From assembly GCF_964056675.1 (NCBI RefSeq), contig NZ_OZ060371.1, positions 310,001-374,000 on the forward strand: a stretch of 64,000 bases of DNA. The letters are read 5' to 3'. Of the stretch, positions 55,845-64,000 are shown piece after piece. Position 1 is the stretch's first letter. Every line of letters begins with the position of its first letter. This DNA comes from Buchnera aphidicola (Anoecia corni). Its GTDB lineage: Bacteria; Pseudomonadota; Gammaproteobacteria; Enterobacterales; Enterobacteriaceae. The notes under the pieces were generated by a model that worked only from the letters and a program-made list of their open reading frames with translations, was not told the DNA's origin and did not search any database. Made by a program: the position numbers and the translations under genes.

Positions 55845-57650
55845 TTATATAGGTTTTCTTGACATTAAATTTTCAATTTGATCAGAATTGATAGTTTCAT
55901 ATTTTATTAAAGCATCTTTCATAGCATGTAATATGTCTAGGTTTTCCTTTAAAATTTTTTTAGCTCTAGAATAATTGTTTTCTATTAATAATTTTACTTC
56001 TTCATCAATTATATTTGCTATTTCATTAGAGATTCGGTTAATTTTCATTGATCTTTTTTCTAAAAAGCTATTTTTTTCTTCTTCAGAATATAAAATAGGA
56101 CCTAATCTAGTTGAAAATCCCCATAAAGTAATCATATTTTTAGCTATATTTGTTGCCATTTTAATATCATTATATGCTCCAGTAGATACTTTATTTTTTC
56201 CATAGATTATTTCTTCTGCTAATCTTCCTCCATATAAAGTTGAAATTTTACTTTCTAATTTTTCTTTATTGATACTAAATTCATCTTCTTCTGGTAAGAA
56301 AAAAGTGACACCTAAAGCTTTTCCTCTAGGAATAATTGTTACTTTGTGCGCTGGATCATGATTAGGTACGAGGCGTCCAACAATTACATGTCCTGATTCA
56401 TGGTAAGCTGTACATTCTTTTTGCTTATCAGTCATAACTAAAGATCGTCGTTCTGCACCTAATACAATTTTATCTTTTGCTTTTTCTAATTCTAACATAG
56501 AAACTGTTTTTCGATTTTTTCTTGCTGCGAATAATGCTGATTCATTTATTAAATTAGCAAGGTCTGCTCCTGAAAAACCCGGAGTTCCTCTAGCTATTAT
56601 TTTAGGATCTACATTTTTATCTAATGGAATGTTTTTCATATGTACTTGTAAAATTTTAGTTCTTCCTTTAATATCCGGAAGGTCTACTATTACTTGTCTA
56701 TCAAATCTTCCTGGACGTAAAAGGGCAGGATCTAAAATATCTGGACGATTAGTAGCTGCTACGATTATAATTCCAGAATTACTATCAAATCCATCCATTT
56801 CTACTAACATTTGATTTAAAGTTTGTTCTCGTTCTTCATTTCCACTTCCAATGTTAAAACCACGTTGACGTCCAACAGCGTCAATTTCATCTATAAAAAT
56901 TATGCACGGTGCTGATTTTCTGGATATCTCAAACATATCTCTTACTCTAGATGCACCAATACCAACAAACATTTCTACAAAATCTGAACCTGAAATTGAA
57001 AAAAATGGAACCTTTGCTTCTCCTGCAATAGCTTTAGCTAATAAAGTTTTTCCAGTTCCAGGAGGGCCAATCATTAATACTCCTTTTGGAATTTTACCTC
57101 CTAATTTTTTAAATTTTAACGGTTCTTTCAAATATTCTACTAATTCTGCTACTTCTTCTTTTGCTTCATCACAACCTTCAACGTCTGAAAAAGTAGTTTT
57201 AATTTTGTTGGAAGAAAGCATTTTTGCTTTACTTCTTCCAAAAGACATAGGTCCTTTTCCACCACCGATTTGAATGTTGCGAATAAAAAAAAACCATGCT
57301 GCAATTAGTAATATCATCGGAAACCAAGATATAAGAACAGACATAAGTATATTAGGTTTGTCTATCATATTTCCAAAAATTTTTACTTTTTTAATTACAA
57401 GATTATTAATTAGTTGCGGATCATTCATAGGCATGAATGTGCGGTAAGTAGTATTATTTTTTTTTATAACTAATATATCGTGTTCATTAATATGTGTTTC
57501 TCGAATTTGATTAAGTTTAACATCTGATAAAAAAGTAGAGTAGTCTACATTAGGTAAATCTTTTTCGATAAAATTAAAACTTTGAAATATAAACATTGAT
57601 ATTAATACAACAACTAGCCATAAGACTAAGTTTTTAATCATGTCACTCAA
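55845..57650 (-). CDS. ftsH: ATP-dependent zinc metalloprotease FtsH
   Basis: Membrane-anchored AAA+ protease degrading misassembled membrane proteins and regulators such as LpxC in E. coli. 601 residues (E. coli 644). Two membrane helices (about 5-25 and 100-120) are followed by the AAA domain with GPPGTGKTLLAKAIAGEA (about 195), IIFIDEIDAVGRQRG, the second region of homology NRPDILDPALLRPGRFDRQ and the zinc site HESGH (about 420). It ends soon after LMSRKPI, lacking the disordered tail. The frame starts at TTG 57650, 8 bases from a strong GAGGAGG; the ATG at 57641, matching the E. coli start, has poorer spacing. Confidence 0.97.
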   Translation of the reverse strand: MSDMIKNLVLWLVVVLISMFIFQSFNFIEKDLPNVDYSTFLSDVKLNQIRETHINEHDILVIKKNNTTYRTFMPMNDPQLINNLVIKKVKIFGNMIDKPNILMSVLISWFPMILLIAAWFFFIRNIQIGGGKGPMSFGRSKAKMLSSNKIKTTFSDVEGCDEAKEEVAELVEYLKEPLKFKKLGGKIPKGVLMIGPPGTGKTLLAKAIAGEAKVPFFSISGSDFVEMFVGIGASRVRDMFEISRKSAPCIIFIDEIDAVGRQRGFNIGSGNEEREQTLNQMLVEMDGFDSNSGIIIVAATNRPDILDPALLRPGRFDRQVIVDLPDIKGRTKILQVHMKNIPLDKNVDPKIIARGTPGFSGADLANLINESALFAARKNRKTVSMLELEKAKDKIVLGAERRSLVMTDKQKECTAYHESGHVIVGRLVPNHDPAHKVTIIPRGKALGVTFFLPEEDEFSINKEKLESKISTLYGGRLAEEIIYGKNKVSTGAYNDIKMATNIAKNMITLWGFSTRLGPILYSEEEKNSFLEKRSMKINRISNEIANIIDEEVKLLIENNYSRAKKILKENLDILHAMKDALIKYETINSDQIENLMSRKPI

Positions 57651-57700
57651 AAGATAAACCTCCTCATAAATAACATAACGGTTTTAAAAAAATATCTAGA

Positions 57701-58336
57701 TTAATTTTTTTTTTTTGGTCTAGATGCTAGAATATATAATTCGCGAGAAAAAGAACGTGATGATCGTGGTTTATAAATTTTAACTAAAACAAAATGCTTG
57801 CGTATTTCGTTTATATATTGATTTAATTCTATTCCTTGAAATGTTTTTACTAAAAAAAAACCATTTTTTTTTAAAACTTTTTTTGCGATAAGTAATGAAA
57901 TATTACATAAATTAATAGAACGAACATTGTCAACAAGACGAACACCTGTCAAATTTGGCGACATATCTGACATAACTACATGAATAGAGATTGTTTTAAA
58001 AAAATTTAATAATGATTCCAGTAGCGAACTATCATTAACAATATCACCTTGATTGAAAATAACATTTTTAATTGGTTTCATAGGTTTTATATCATAGGCA
58101 TAGACAACTCCTTTATTACCTATTTTAGATACTGCATATTGAGCCCAGCTTCCTGGGGCTGATCCTAAATCTATTATTTTATGTTTAAGTTTAAATAAGT
58201 TTTCTTTTTCATCTATTTCTTTTAATTTAAACCATGCTCTAGAACGAATGTTGTTTTTATAAGATTCTTTAACGTAATAATCTTTTATATGATTTTTTAT
58301 CCAAGAATTAGTTTTAAAAGAAAAATGTTTAATCAA
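57701..58336 (-). CDS. rlmE: 23S rRNA 2'-O-methyltransferase RlmE (FtsJ)
   Basis: Heat-shock SAM methyltransferase acting on U2552 in the 50S A loop. 211 residues (E. coli 209). RSRAWFKLKEID supplies the first catalytic lysine, IIDLGSAPGSWAQYA the SAM site, SDMSPNLTGVR the catalytic aspartate and FLVKTFQG the second lysine. It is followed by ftsH after 50 bases, the conserved two-gene unit. Confidence 0.97.
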   Translation of the reverse strand: MIKHFSFKTNSWIKNHIKDYYVKESYKNNIRSRAWFKLKEIDEKENLFKLKHKIIDLGSAPGSWAQYAVSKIGNKGVVYAYDIKPMKPIKNVIFNQGDIVNDSSLLESLLNFFKTISIHVVMSDMSPNLTGVRLVDNVRSINLCNISLLIAKKVLKKNGFFLVKTFQGIELNQYINEIRKHFVLVKIYKPRSSRSFSRELYILASRPKKKN

Positions 58337-58560
58337 AATTAAATTAAACCTCAGTTGTTATAAAATACACATATTATTATTATTATGTAGTAATAGTACT
58401 ATACAATATTAATTTAAGTAATATACTTATATATTATTTTTATAATAATATTTCGAATATATTGTATTAATTTTTTATAAATTAAACTCATTTTTAAGTA
58501 TCAACATATTTTTTTATTAAAAATATACAATGTTTAATATTTACTTTAATTCAATTTTTT

Positions 58561-59040
58561 TTAAATATGTTCAATTTTTAATATTTTAAAGCTTTTTTTT
58601 CCGTTTGGTGTAACAATATGCACTATTTGATGTAATTTTTTACTTATTAATCCTCTTGCTAATGGAGAATTAATAGAAATTAAATTATGTTTAATATTTG
58701 CTTCATCATCTCCTACAATTTTGTAGGTAATATTTGTATTATTTTCAGTATTTAGAAGAGTCACTGTTACTCCAAAAATTACTTTTTTCTGATTATTTAT
58801 TTTCGTGATGTCAATTACTTGAGCATTAGAAAGCATTTTTTGAATATTTTGAATTCTTCCTTCACAAAATCCTTGTTCTTCTCTAGCAGAATGATATTCG
58901 GCATTTTCTTTTAGATCACCATGCTTTCTAGCTTCTGAAATAGCTGATATTATTTTTGGACGTTGAACATGTTTTAAATATTTTAATTCTTCTCGAAGTT
59001 TTTTTTCACCAGATACTGTCATAGGAATATAGTTCACCAT
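58561..59040 (-). CDS. greA: transcription elongation factor GreA
   Basis: Rescues backtracked RNA polymerase by stimulating transcript cleavage. 159 residues (E. coli 158). The N-terminal coiled coil has IPMTVSGEKKLREELKYLK and the acidic tip SEARKHGDLKENAEYHSAREEQGFCEGRI. The C-terminal domain has VTVTLLNTENN, YKIVGDDEANIKHNLISINSPLARGLI. ATG 59040 is chosen over a frame extension to 59067 because GAAGG lies 7 bases upstream and the family starts here. Confidence 0.97.
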   Translation of the reverse strand: MVNYIPMTVSGEKKLREELKYLKHVQRPKIISAISEARKHGDLKENAEYHSAREEQGFCEGRIQNIQKMLSNAQVIDITKINNQKKVIFGVTVTLLNTENNTNITYKIVGDDEANIKHNLISINSPLARGLISKKLHQIVHIVTPNGKKSFKILKIEHI

Positions 59041-59067
59041 AAGAATACCTTCTTGTTTATCCGTCAA

Positions 59068-59468
59068 TTGTTAATTAACTAATTGAAATCATTTTTTAAA
59101 ATCATTTTAAATATATTAATTTTCATAAAATTGTAGATTATTTAGTATAAATATACTATGTTTATTCTTGTCTTAAAAAGAATAAGTATTTATTTTTGAT
59201 AAGATTTTTTTTATTAAATAAAATTTTTTTTTATTTAGTAAAAACAACATTTTTAACTTATAATTAAATTAAAAAATAGTTGATGTGAATTAAAAAAAAT
59301 TAGTCAATTATTATTGTTTGTATGAATAATAAGATATACTCAATTTATTAAGTGTTTAGATAAACATTTAAAAAAATATATTTAATAAAATTAAACTGTA
59401 TTATTTATATTTAGATTAACGTTTAAGTATTTTACTTTTTTAGTAAAATAATATAATAATATATTATT
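59068..59468. other. divergent spacer between greA and ibaG
   Basis: About 400 AT-rich bases. A 9-bp hairpin (59428-59450, 5-base T loop) and a 14-bp palindrome (59455-59468) sit immediately before the ibaG ATG where a ribosome-binding site would be expected. No gene is seen. Confidence 0.45.
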
Positions 59469-59732
59469 ATGCGAAATTTAACTATGAAATATAAGAAAAT
59501 AGAAAAATTGTTGAAAATAAACATTTGTTTAGAACAAGTGTTTGTTAGTGGTGAAAATAATCATATTAACATAGTAGTAATAGGTGATGTCTTCATAGGA
59601 ATGAATCAAGTTAAACGGCAACAATTAGTGTATGAACCACTAATGAAGTATTTTTCTGATGAGACAATACATTCTATAAATATAGAAGCATATTCTTTAA
59701 AAGAATGGAAAAAAAACAAATTGTTAAAATAA
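59469..59732 (+). CDS. ibaG: BolA-family protein IbaG (YrbA)
   Basis: Small BolA-like protein; the family works with monothiol glutaredoxins in iron-sulfur handling and is linked to acid resistance in E. coli. 87 residues (E. coli 84). The core reads QVFVSGENNHINIVVIGDVFIGMNQVKRQQLVYEPLMKYFSDETIHSINIEAYSLKEW, including the family's KRQQ-VY-PL signature. The start could be ATG 59469 or 59484; neither has a Shine-Dalgarno sequence. The next gene in E. coli, murA, is absent. Confidence 0.92.
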   Translation: MRNLTMKYKKIEKLLKINICLEQVFVSGENNHINIVVIGDVFIGMNQVKRQQLVYEPLMKYFSDETIHSINIEAYSLKEWKKNKLLK

Positions 59733-59742
59733 CTATTAATTA

Positions 59743-59778
59743 TAATCATATTTTATATGAAATACACAAATATGATTA
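59743..59778 (+). terminator. hairpin after ibaG
   Basis: Perfect 11-bp inverted repeat (TAATCATATTT / AAATATGATTA) with a 14-base loop, 10 bases past the ibaG stop. Only one G-C pair per arm and no strict U-run, so the call is tentative. Confidence 0.45.
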
Positions 59779-60117
59779 AATAAATAATTGTTATATATTA
59801 TTTATTGTATATAAATTTAAAAAAAATATAAAATATTTTTATTTTTAATAAATAATGAATGTGCTTATATATGTTTTATATACCATGAATAATATAATTA
59901 TTCAGTAATTCATAGTTTGACAATCTATTATTATAAAGTATTTGTTTAAATACAAAATATACTATTTTTTTAATAATAATAATTTAATTAATAGAATTGT
60001 ATTTAAAAAATATTCATAAATAAAAAAAATGATAAAAAAATAGTTTTAACCTGAAAAATATGATTTAAACAGTATATATTTTTGTTATTAATATGAATTG
60101 AATAGAAAAACATATAT

Positions 60118-60139
60118 ATAAATGAAATATTTCATTTAT
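60118..60139. repeat. 22-bp perfect palindrome in the ibaG-rplU spacer
   Basis: Two 11-base arms with no spacer, centred on AAATATTT and containing one G and one C. It lies 500 bases upstream of rplU, outside any gene. Function unknown; a former terminator is possible. Confidence 0.5.
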
Positions 60140-60640
60140 TTAAGTGATGTTTTACTTGTTTTACAGAAAAATACATCGTAAAGAATATTTTTAGTGAGTC
60201 GTTCATAATTATTTAAAAAAAAACATTAATTCATAGTAATGTTAATGTTTCAAAAATTCAAAATGCTTGTAAAGTTGATACGTTTTTAAAAGAATAATTT
60301 CATTAGTATAAAATACCTATATTTGTTTTATAAATTAAAAGAAAATACTTTTTTTATTTTTGTATAGTTTAAAACTAAATTAATATTATTGATTAGCATG
60401 TATAACTGCAAAAAAAAATATGTGAGTATTGTTTATACAATAAATAGTATTAGTGCTAATTAATACATGCTATTTTTATAGAATAAAATTTTTTATATTT
60501 TATAACATATTTTAAATTAAATATATTAAATCACATTTAAGTTTAAATTCTAAATATTTTTAATAAAAATAAATCATATGTTTATTTACGTAAAATAGAT
60601 TAATTTTATTGATAGTTTACAAGAAGAACGGAGAATTATA

Positions 60641-60964
60641 ATGTATGCAATTATTTCAAATAGCGGGAAACAATATAAAGTGAGTGTAGGAAAAATCATT
60701 CTATTAGAAAAATTGAATGCTAAAATAGGAGAAAAAATAATATTTAAAAATGTTATTATTCATGTTGGAGAAAAAAATACTAATTTTGGAAATCCATTTT
60801 TAAGTAATGTTTTTATTCATGGAAACATATTAGAACATGGTCGTTCAAAAAAAATAAATATTATAAAATTTAACAGAAGAAAGCATTATAAAAAACAACA
60901 AGGTCATAGACAGTGGTTTACAACTGTAAAAATTCATAAAATAGAATATAACATTAAGGAATAA
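60641..60964 (+). CDS. rplU: 50S ribosomal protein L21
   Basis: Early-assembling 50S protein. 107 residues (E. coli 103). MYAIISNSGKQYKVSVGKIILLEKL and the C-terminal KFNRRKHYKKQQGHRQWFT-VKI match the family. GGAGAA lies 6 bases before the ATG. rpmA follows after 8 bases, a conserved pair. Confidence 0.97.
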   Translation: MYAIISNSGKQYKVSVGKIILLEKLNAKIGEKIIFKNVIIHVGEKNTNFGNPFLSNVFIHGNILEHGRSKKINIIKFNRRKHYKKQQGHRQWFTTVKIHKIEYNIKE

Positions 60965-60972
60965 ATTAGGTT

Positions 60973-61236
60973 ATGGCACAGAAAAAAGCAGGTGGTTCTA
61001 GTAGAAACGGACGGGATTCAAAATCTAAAAGATTAGGAATTAAACATTTTGGAGGAGAAACTGTTAAATCTGGAAGTATCATTGTTCGTCAACGTGGAAC
61101 AAAATTTCATCCTGGTAAAAATATAGGATGTGGAAAAGACCATACTTTATACGCTTTAGTTAATGGATTAGTAAAATTTAAAAGAAAAGGTATAAAGAAT
61201 AGAAGTTATGTTTATATAATAGAGAATGGAACGTAA
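60973..61236 (+). CDS. rpmA: 50S ribosomal protein L27
   Basis: 50S protein whose N-terminus reaches the peptidyl-transferase centre. 87 residues (E. coli 85). MAQKKAGGSSRNGRDSKSKRLGIKHFGGE and IIVRQRGTKFHPG-N-GCGKDHTLYAL are typical. The weak TTAGGTT site precedes the ATG, probably aided by coupling to rplU. Confidence 0.98.
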   Translation: MAQKKAGGSSRNGRDSKSKRLGIKHFGGETVKSGSIIVRQRGTKFHPGKNIGCGKDHTLYALVNGLVKFKRKGIKNRSYVYIIENGT

Positions 61237-61340
61237 GCATAACATATTTTTATGTATATTAAATTAATAATATATATGTTTTAATTTTTATAGCATATCT
61301 ATTTTAGATTTAACATACTTACAATTAGGACTTTTCTAAA

Positions 61341-62348
61341 ATGAAATTTGTAGATAAAGTATTAATTAAAGTTATCGCTGGAAATGGAGGAAATGGGTGC
61401 ATTCATTTTAGACGAGAAAAATATGCTCCTAAAGGAGGCCCAGATGGAGGAAATGGAGGAGATGGAGGTGATATATGGGTTCAAGGTGATGAAAATATTA
61501 ATACTTTGGTAGACTATAGATTTAAAAAAATATTTTTAGCAGGTAACGGAGAATCTGGAAAATCTAATAATGCATCAGGAAGAAAAGGAAAAGATACAAC
61601 TATTTTTGTTCCATTAGGAACTAGAATTATAGATTTTGATTCAAAAAATATAATATTTGATGTAACTATTATTGGAAAAAAACTATTATTAGCTAAAGGA
61701 GGATGGCACGGATTAGGAAATACTCGATTTAAATCTCCTACTAGAAGAGTTCCTTATAAAAGAACTTTAGGTTCTATAGGAGAAAAAAAAGATTTAATTT
61801 TAGAATTATTACTAATAGCTAATATAGGTACATTAGGATTGCCTAATGCAGGAAAGTCGACGTTAGTAAATACGATAACAAAAGCTAAGCCTAAAATTTC
61901 TTCCCATCCATTTACTACTATATATCCTACGTTAGGAGTAATTGATAGAATAAAAGAAAAAAAAATTATTATTGCTGATATACCTGGGTTAATTTCTGGT
62001 TCTTCTAATGGAGTGGGGTTAGGAATAAGTTTTTTAAAACATTTAGAACGATGTACTCTTTTATTACATTTAATAGATATTTGTCCCTATGATAGTTCAA
62101 ATGTTTGTAATAATATTCAAATCATTATAAATGAATTAAATAACTACAAGAAAAAAATTTTGTTAAAAAAACATATTTGGACTGTTTTTACTAAAGTTGA
62201 TTTAGTAAGTGAAGAAAAAACTAAAAAATTATTAAAAACTATCTTGCATAGTTTTCCTCAAATCAAAAAATATTATCTTATTTCATGTTCTGATTCTTTT
62301 GGACTAGAAAAATTATGCAACGATATATCTTCTTTCTTTTATAAATAA
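61341..62348 (+). CDS. obg: Obg GTPase (ObgE/CgtA)
   Basis: Ribosome-associated GTPase in 50S maturation and growth control. 335 residues against 390 in E. coli. The glycine-rich Obg fold (about 1-158) has FRREKYAPKGGPDGGNGGDGGD. The G domain has GLPNAGKSTL (about 167), the switch segment HPFTT, DIPGLISG and FTKVDL, where NKxD reads TKVD. The C-terminal acidic domain of about 50 residues is lost. yhbE, between rpmA and obg in E. coli, is absent. Confidence 0.96.
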   Translation: MKFVDKVLIKVIAGNGGNGCIHFRREKYAPKGGPDGGNGGDGGDIWVQGDENINTLVDYRFKKIFLAGNGESGKSNNASGRKGKDTTIFVPLGTRIIDFDSKNIIFDVTIIGKKLLLAKGGWHGLGNTRFKSPTRRVPYKRTLGSIGEKKDLILELLLIANIGTLGLPNAGKSTLVNTITKAKPKISSHPFTTIYPTLGVIDRIKEKKIIIADIPGLISGSSNGVGLGISFLKHLERCTLLLHLIDICPYDSSNVCNNIQIIINELNNYKKKILLKKHIWTVFTKVDLVSEEKTKKLLKTILHSFPQIKKYYLISCSDSFGLEKLCNDISSFFYK

Positions 62349-62473
62349 AAATTTTATTTATATTTTACAATATATACTATATTTATATACTGTTAACTAG
62401 AAAATAATAAAAATATTAAGTTTAAAATTAAAATAGGTATGTAATTTTAATAAATAAATCACGTTAGTTTAAA

Positions 62474-62507
62474 TAACCCGGATCACTCATTTAATTAAAC
62501 CGGGTTA
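62474..62507. terminator. hairpin between obg and rpsI
   Basis: Perfect 8-bp stem TAACCCGG / CCGGGTTA with an 18-base loop, between converging genes. Its GC core stands out from the surroundings; it probably ends transcription of rplM-rpsI and perhaps obg. Confidence 0.6.
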
Positions 62508-62545
62508 AATGTATGTAAAAACATAATTAAATAATAATCTTTTAT

Positions 62546-62938
62546 TTAACGTTTAGAAAATTGAGGACGTCGTCTTGCTTTTCGTAATCCTACTTTTTTT
62601 CTTTCTACTTCCCTGGAATCTCTAGTTACAAATCCCGATTTTCGGAGTACAGGTCTAAAAAAACTATCGTAATCTATTAAAGCCCTTGTTATTCCTTGTT
62701 TAATAGCACCAGCTTGACTAGATATACCACCTCCTTTTACTGTGATATATAGATCAAATTTTTCTCTCATATTAATGAGTTCTAAAGGTTGCAAGATTAT
62801 CATTGAAGAAGTTTTTCGAGAAAAATACTTTTCTAAAGATTTTTTATTAACTGTAATTTTTCCTGTTCCTTTTTTTAAAAAAACACGTGCAGAAGAACTT
62901 TTTCTTCTTCCAGTTCCATATTTATATAGTATTTTCAT
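62546..62938 (-). CDS. rpsI: 30S ribosomal protein S9
   Basis: 130 residues, the same as E. coli. GTGRRKSSSARVFLKKGTGKITVNKKSLEKYFSR, VKGGGISSQAGAIKQGITRALI and the terminal RRRPQFSKR, whose tail reaches P-site tRNA, are intact. It follows rplM after 13 bases, the conserved L13-S9 pair. Confidence 0.98.
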   Translation of the reverse strand: MKILYKYGTGRRKSSSARVFLKKGTGKITVNKKSLEKYFSRKTSSMIILQPLELINMREKFDLYITVKGGGISSQAGAIKQGITRALIDYDSFFRPVLRKSGFVTRDSREVERKKVGLRKARRRPQFSKR

Positions 62939-62951
62939 AGAGATGTCCTGA

Positions 62952-63380
62952 TTAAATTTCTAATTTTTGTGGATTTTGAGCAACATGTAAATGATTATTT
63001 CCTATATATATTTTAAGTTTTTTTAACATAGATTTTCCTAAAGGTCCTTTAGGCATCATACCTTTAACAGCATTATGTAATATTTTTCTTGCATCTTTTT
63101 TAATAAGTTCTTTAAATGTAACTTTTTTTATTCCGCCTATATATCCAGTATGATGATAGTAAATTTTGTTATTGCTTTTTTTTCCGGTTACCCTTATTTT
63201 TTCTGTATTTAAAATAATTAAATAATCTCCTGTATCTATATTTGGGGTATATTTTTCTTTATGCTTTCCCCTTAACAATATAGAAATTTGTGTAGCTAAT
63301 CTTCCTAATATTTTATTGGTCGCATCTATGTAATACCATGATTGTATAAAGTTATTTGGTTTGGCAATAAATGTTTTCAT
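62952..63380 (-). CDS. rplM: 50S ribosomal protein L13
   Basis: 142 residues, the same as E. coli. WYYIDATNKILGRLATQISILLRGKHK, TGDYLIILNTEKIRVTGKK, YYHHTGYIGG and GMMPKGPLGKSMLKKLKIY match throughout. First gene of the rplM-rpsI operon; its promoter should lie just above 63380. Confidence 0.98.
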   Translation of the reverse strand: MKTFIAKPNNFIQSWYYIDATNKILGRLATQISILLRGKHKEKYTPNIDTGDYLIILNTEKIRVTGKKSNNKIYYHHTGYIGGIKKVTFKELIKKDARKILHNAVKGMMPKGPLGKSMLKKLKIYIGNNHLHVAQNPQKLEI

Positions 63381-63896
63381 GTAAGTTTAACCTAATACGA
63401 TTTTTTTAAACAGAAGATATTTTTCTTATAAAAATATTTTATTTATATTTTTTTTAAATATTTTATATATGTCCAAATATCATTGATATTCAATCCTAAC
63501 ATATAAATTTATAATTTAAATTCAATAATTTTAAAAAATTAAATATAGTTTTTTTTATATTTAAATTCTATTAAATTTAGAATTTAAAATAGGGTATTTG
63601 AATATTTAAAATTTAATTAAAAATTATTAAACATAAAAAAAAAATAATAATTTTATTGCTAATTAAAAAATTTCAAAAGTATAAATTTTTTTTTAGTTCT
63701 AGTTTACTTAAATATTTATTATTGTATTAGCAATTAAAATATAAATATTTTTTTCAAGTTTAATGGTCTTTTATTAAAAATAATGTATATACATAAATTT
63801 TTTTCTATATAAAATGTATATACACTTATTATAAGTATAAATTTTAAAAAAATAACCATTAATTATATTAATAACATGATTGTATAGGAAAAAATT
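63381..63896. other. divergent spacer between rplM and pheA
   Basis: About 515 AT-rich bases. Two identical palindromes TGTATATACA lie at 63784-63793 and 63815-63824, 31 bases apart, 70-110 bases before pheA. I see no pheL-like phenylalanine-rich leader or attenuator stem. Confidence 0.45.
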
Positions 63897-64000
63897 ATGA
63901 CTTTTTTAGATCCTTTATTAGAATTAAGAAAAAACATTAACAATATTGATAAAAAAATAATACTTTTACTATCAAAAAGACAATTACTAACAAAAAAAGT
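63897..64000 (+). CDS. pheA: chorismate mutase/prephenate dehydratase, first 34 codons (cut by window end)
   Basis: Bifunctional enzyme leading to phenylpyruvate for phenylalanine, an amino acid supplied to the aphid. The visible residues (MTFLDPLLELRKNINNID, then KKIILLLSKRQLL) match the N-terminal chorismate mutase helix of E. coli PheA ([27 protein letters not shown]). GGAAAAAA lies upstream of the ATG. The remaining domains, including the regulatory ACT domain, lie beyond the window. Confidence 0.9.
   Translation, partial: MTFLDPLLELRKNINNIDKKIILLLSKRQLLTKK

Larger units (their letters stand above)
59733..60640. other. gene-free spacer between ibaG and rplU
   Basis: About 0.9 kb with no protein-like frame. 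E. coli and, from memory, other Buchnera have murA immediately after ibaG/yrbA. Besides the hairpin after ibaG it holds a 19-base stem-loop at 59886-59904 and a 22-bp perfect palindrome at 60118-60139. The right end supplies the rplU leader with a GGAGAA ribosome-binding site. Confidence 0.5.

Overview
The window is about 80% A+T, encodes Lys/Asn/Ile-rich proteins, and has no mobile elements and long empty spacers. Gene content and order match the aphid endosymbiont Buchnera aphidicola: a reduced gammaproteobacterial chromosome whose local blocks still follow Escherichia coli order (minC-minD-minE, flgA | flgB..flgJ, rpmF-fabD-fabG-acpP-tmk-holB-tatD-ptsG-hinT, pepA-valS, nusA-infB-rbfA-truB-rpsO-pnp-deaD, secG-leuU, rlmE-ftsH, rplU-rpmA-obg, rplM-rpsI). 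The aphid host cannot be named from this sequence alone. Every recognised gene is a degraded or shortened version of an enterobacterial gene; nothing looks transferred.

Layout. 1-3 kb: end of trxB, then infA and aspS. 3-8.8 kb: pyk (minus), zwf and htpX (plus) in wide spacers. 9-14.8 kb: yoaE-type membrane protein, tsaB, the minCDE division-site block (minus) and rsmC, whose frame is broken at a poly(A) tract. 14.9-15.4 kb: tRNA-Leu(UAA), tRNA-Cys and tRNA-Ser(UGA). 15.5-24.7 kb: murJ, flgA and the rod/hook/ring operon flgB, C, E, F, G, H, I, J, without flgD or flgK. 25.3-33.6 kb: rluC, rpmF, fatty-acid genes fabD/fabG/acpP, tmk, holB, a tatD-family gene also broken at a poly(A) tract, the glucose PTS permease ptsG and hinT. 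33.8-41.5 kb: asnS, trhO, valS and pepA (all minus). 41.8-43.4 kb: argF/argI and ridA. 43.5-54 kb: a minus-strand expression block nusA-infB-rbfA-truB-rpsO-pnp-(yrbN-like leader ORF)-deaD. 54.2-59 kb: tRNA-Leu(GAG), secG, ftsH, rlmE, greA. 59.4-64 kb: ibaG, rplU, rpmA, obg, then rpsI/rplM (minus) and the first codons of pheA.

Functionally, most genes serve translation (aminoacyl-tRNA synthetases, initiation factors, ribosomal proteins, rRNA and tRNA modification), RNA turnover and protein quality control. Central carbon genes (ptsG, zwf, pyk), a short fatty-acid set and amino-acid genes serving the host symbiosis (argF, pheA, ridA) are retained. The flagellar genes fit Buchnera's known filament-less basal bodies, but here the hook parts look eroded: flgD is absent, FlgE lacks recognisable terminal domains, and FlgH lacks its lipobox cysteine.

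I found no CRISPR array, toxin-antitoxin, phage, defence or secondary-metabolite locus. The points most worth following are two genes split at poly(A) tracts plus several genes carrying in-frame A12-A16 tracts, a 21-codon conserved leader ORF before deaD, the eroded hook machinery, and roughly 0.6-1.1 kb empty spacers where relatives carry genes such as glmM, murA and rne.
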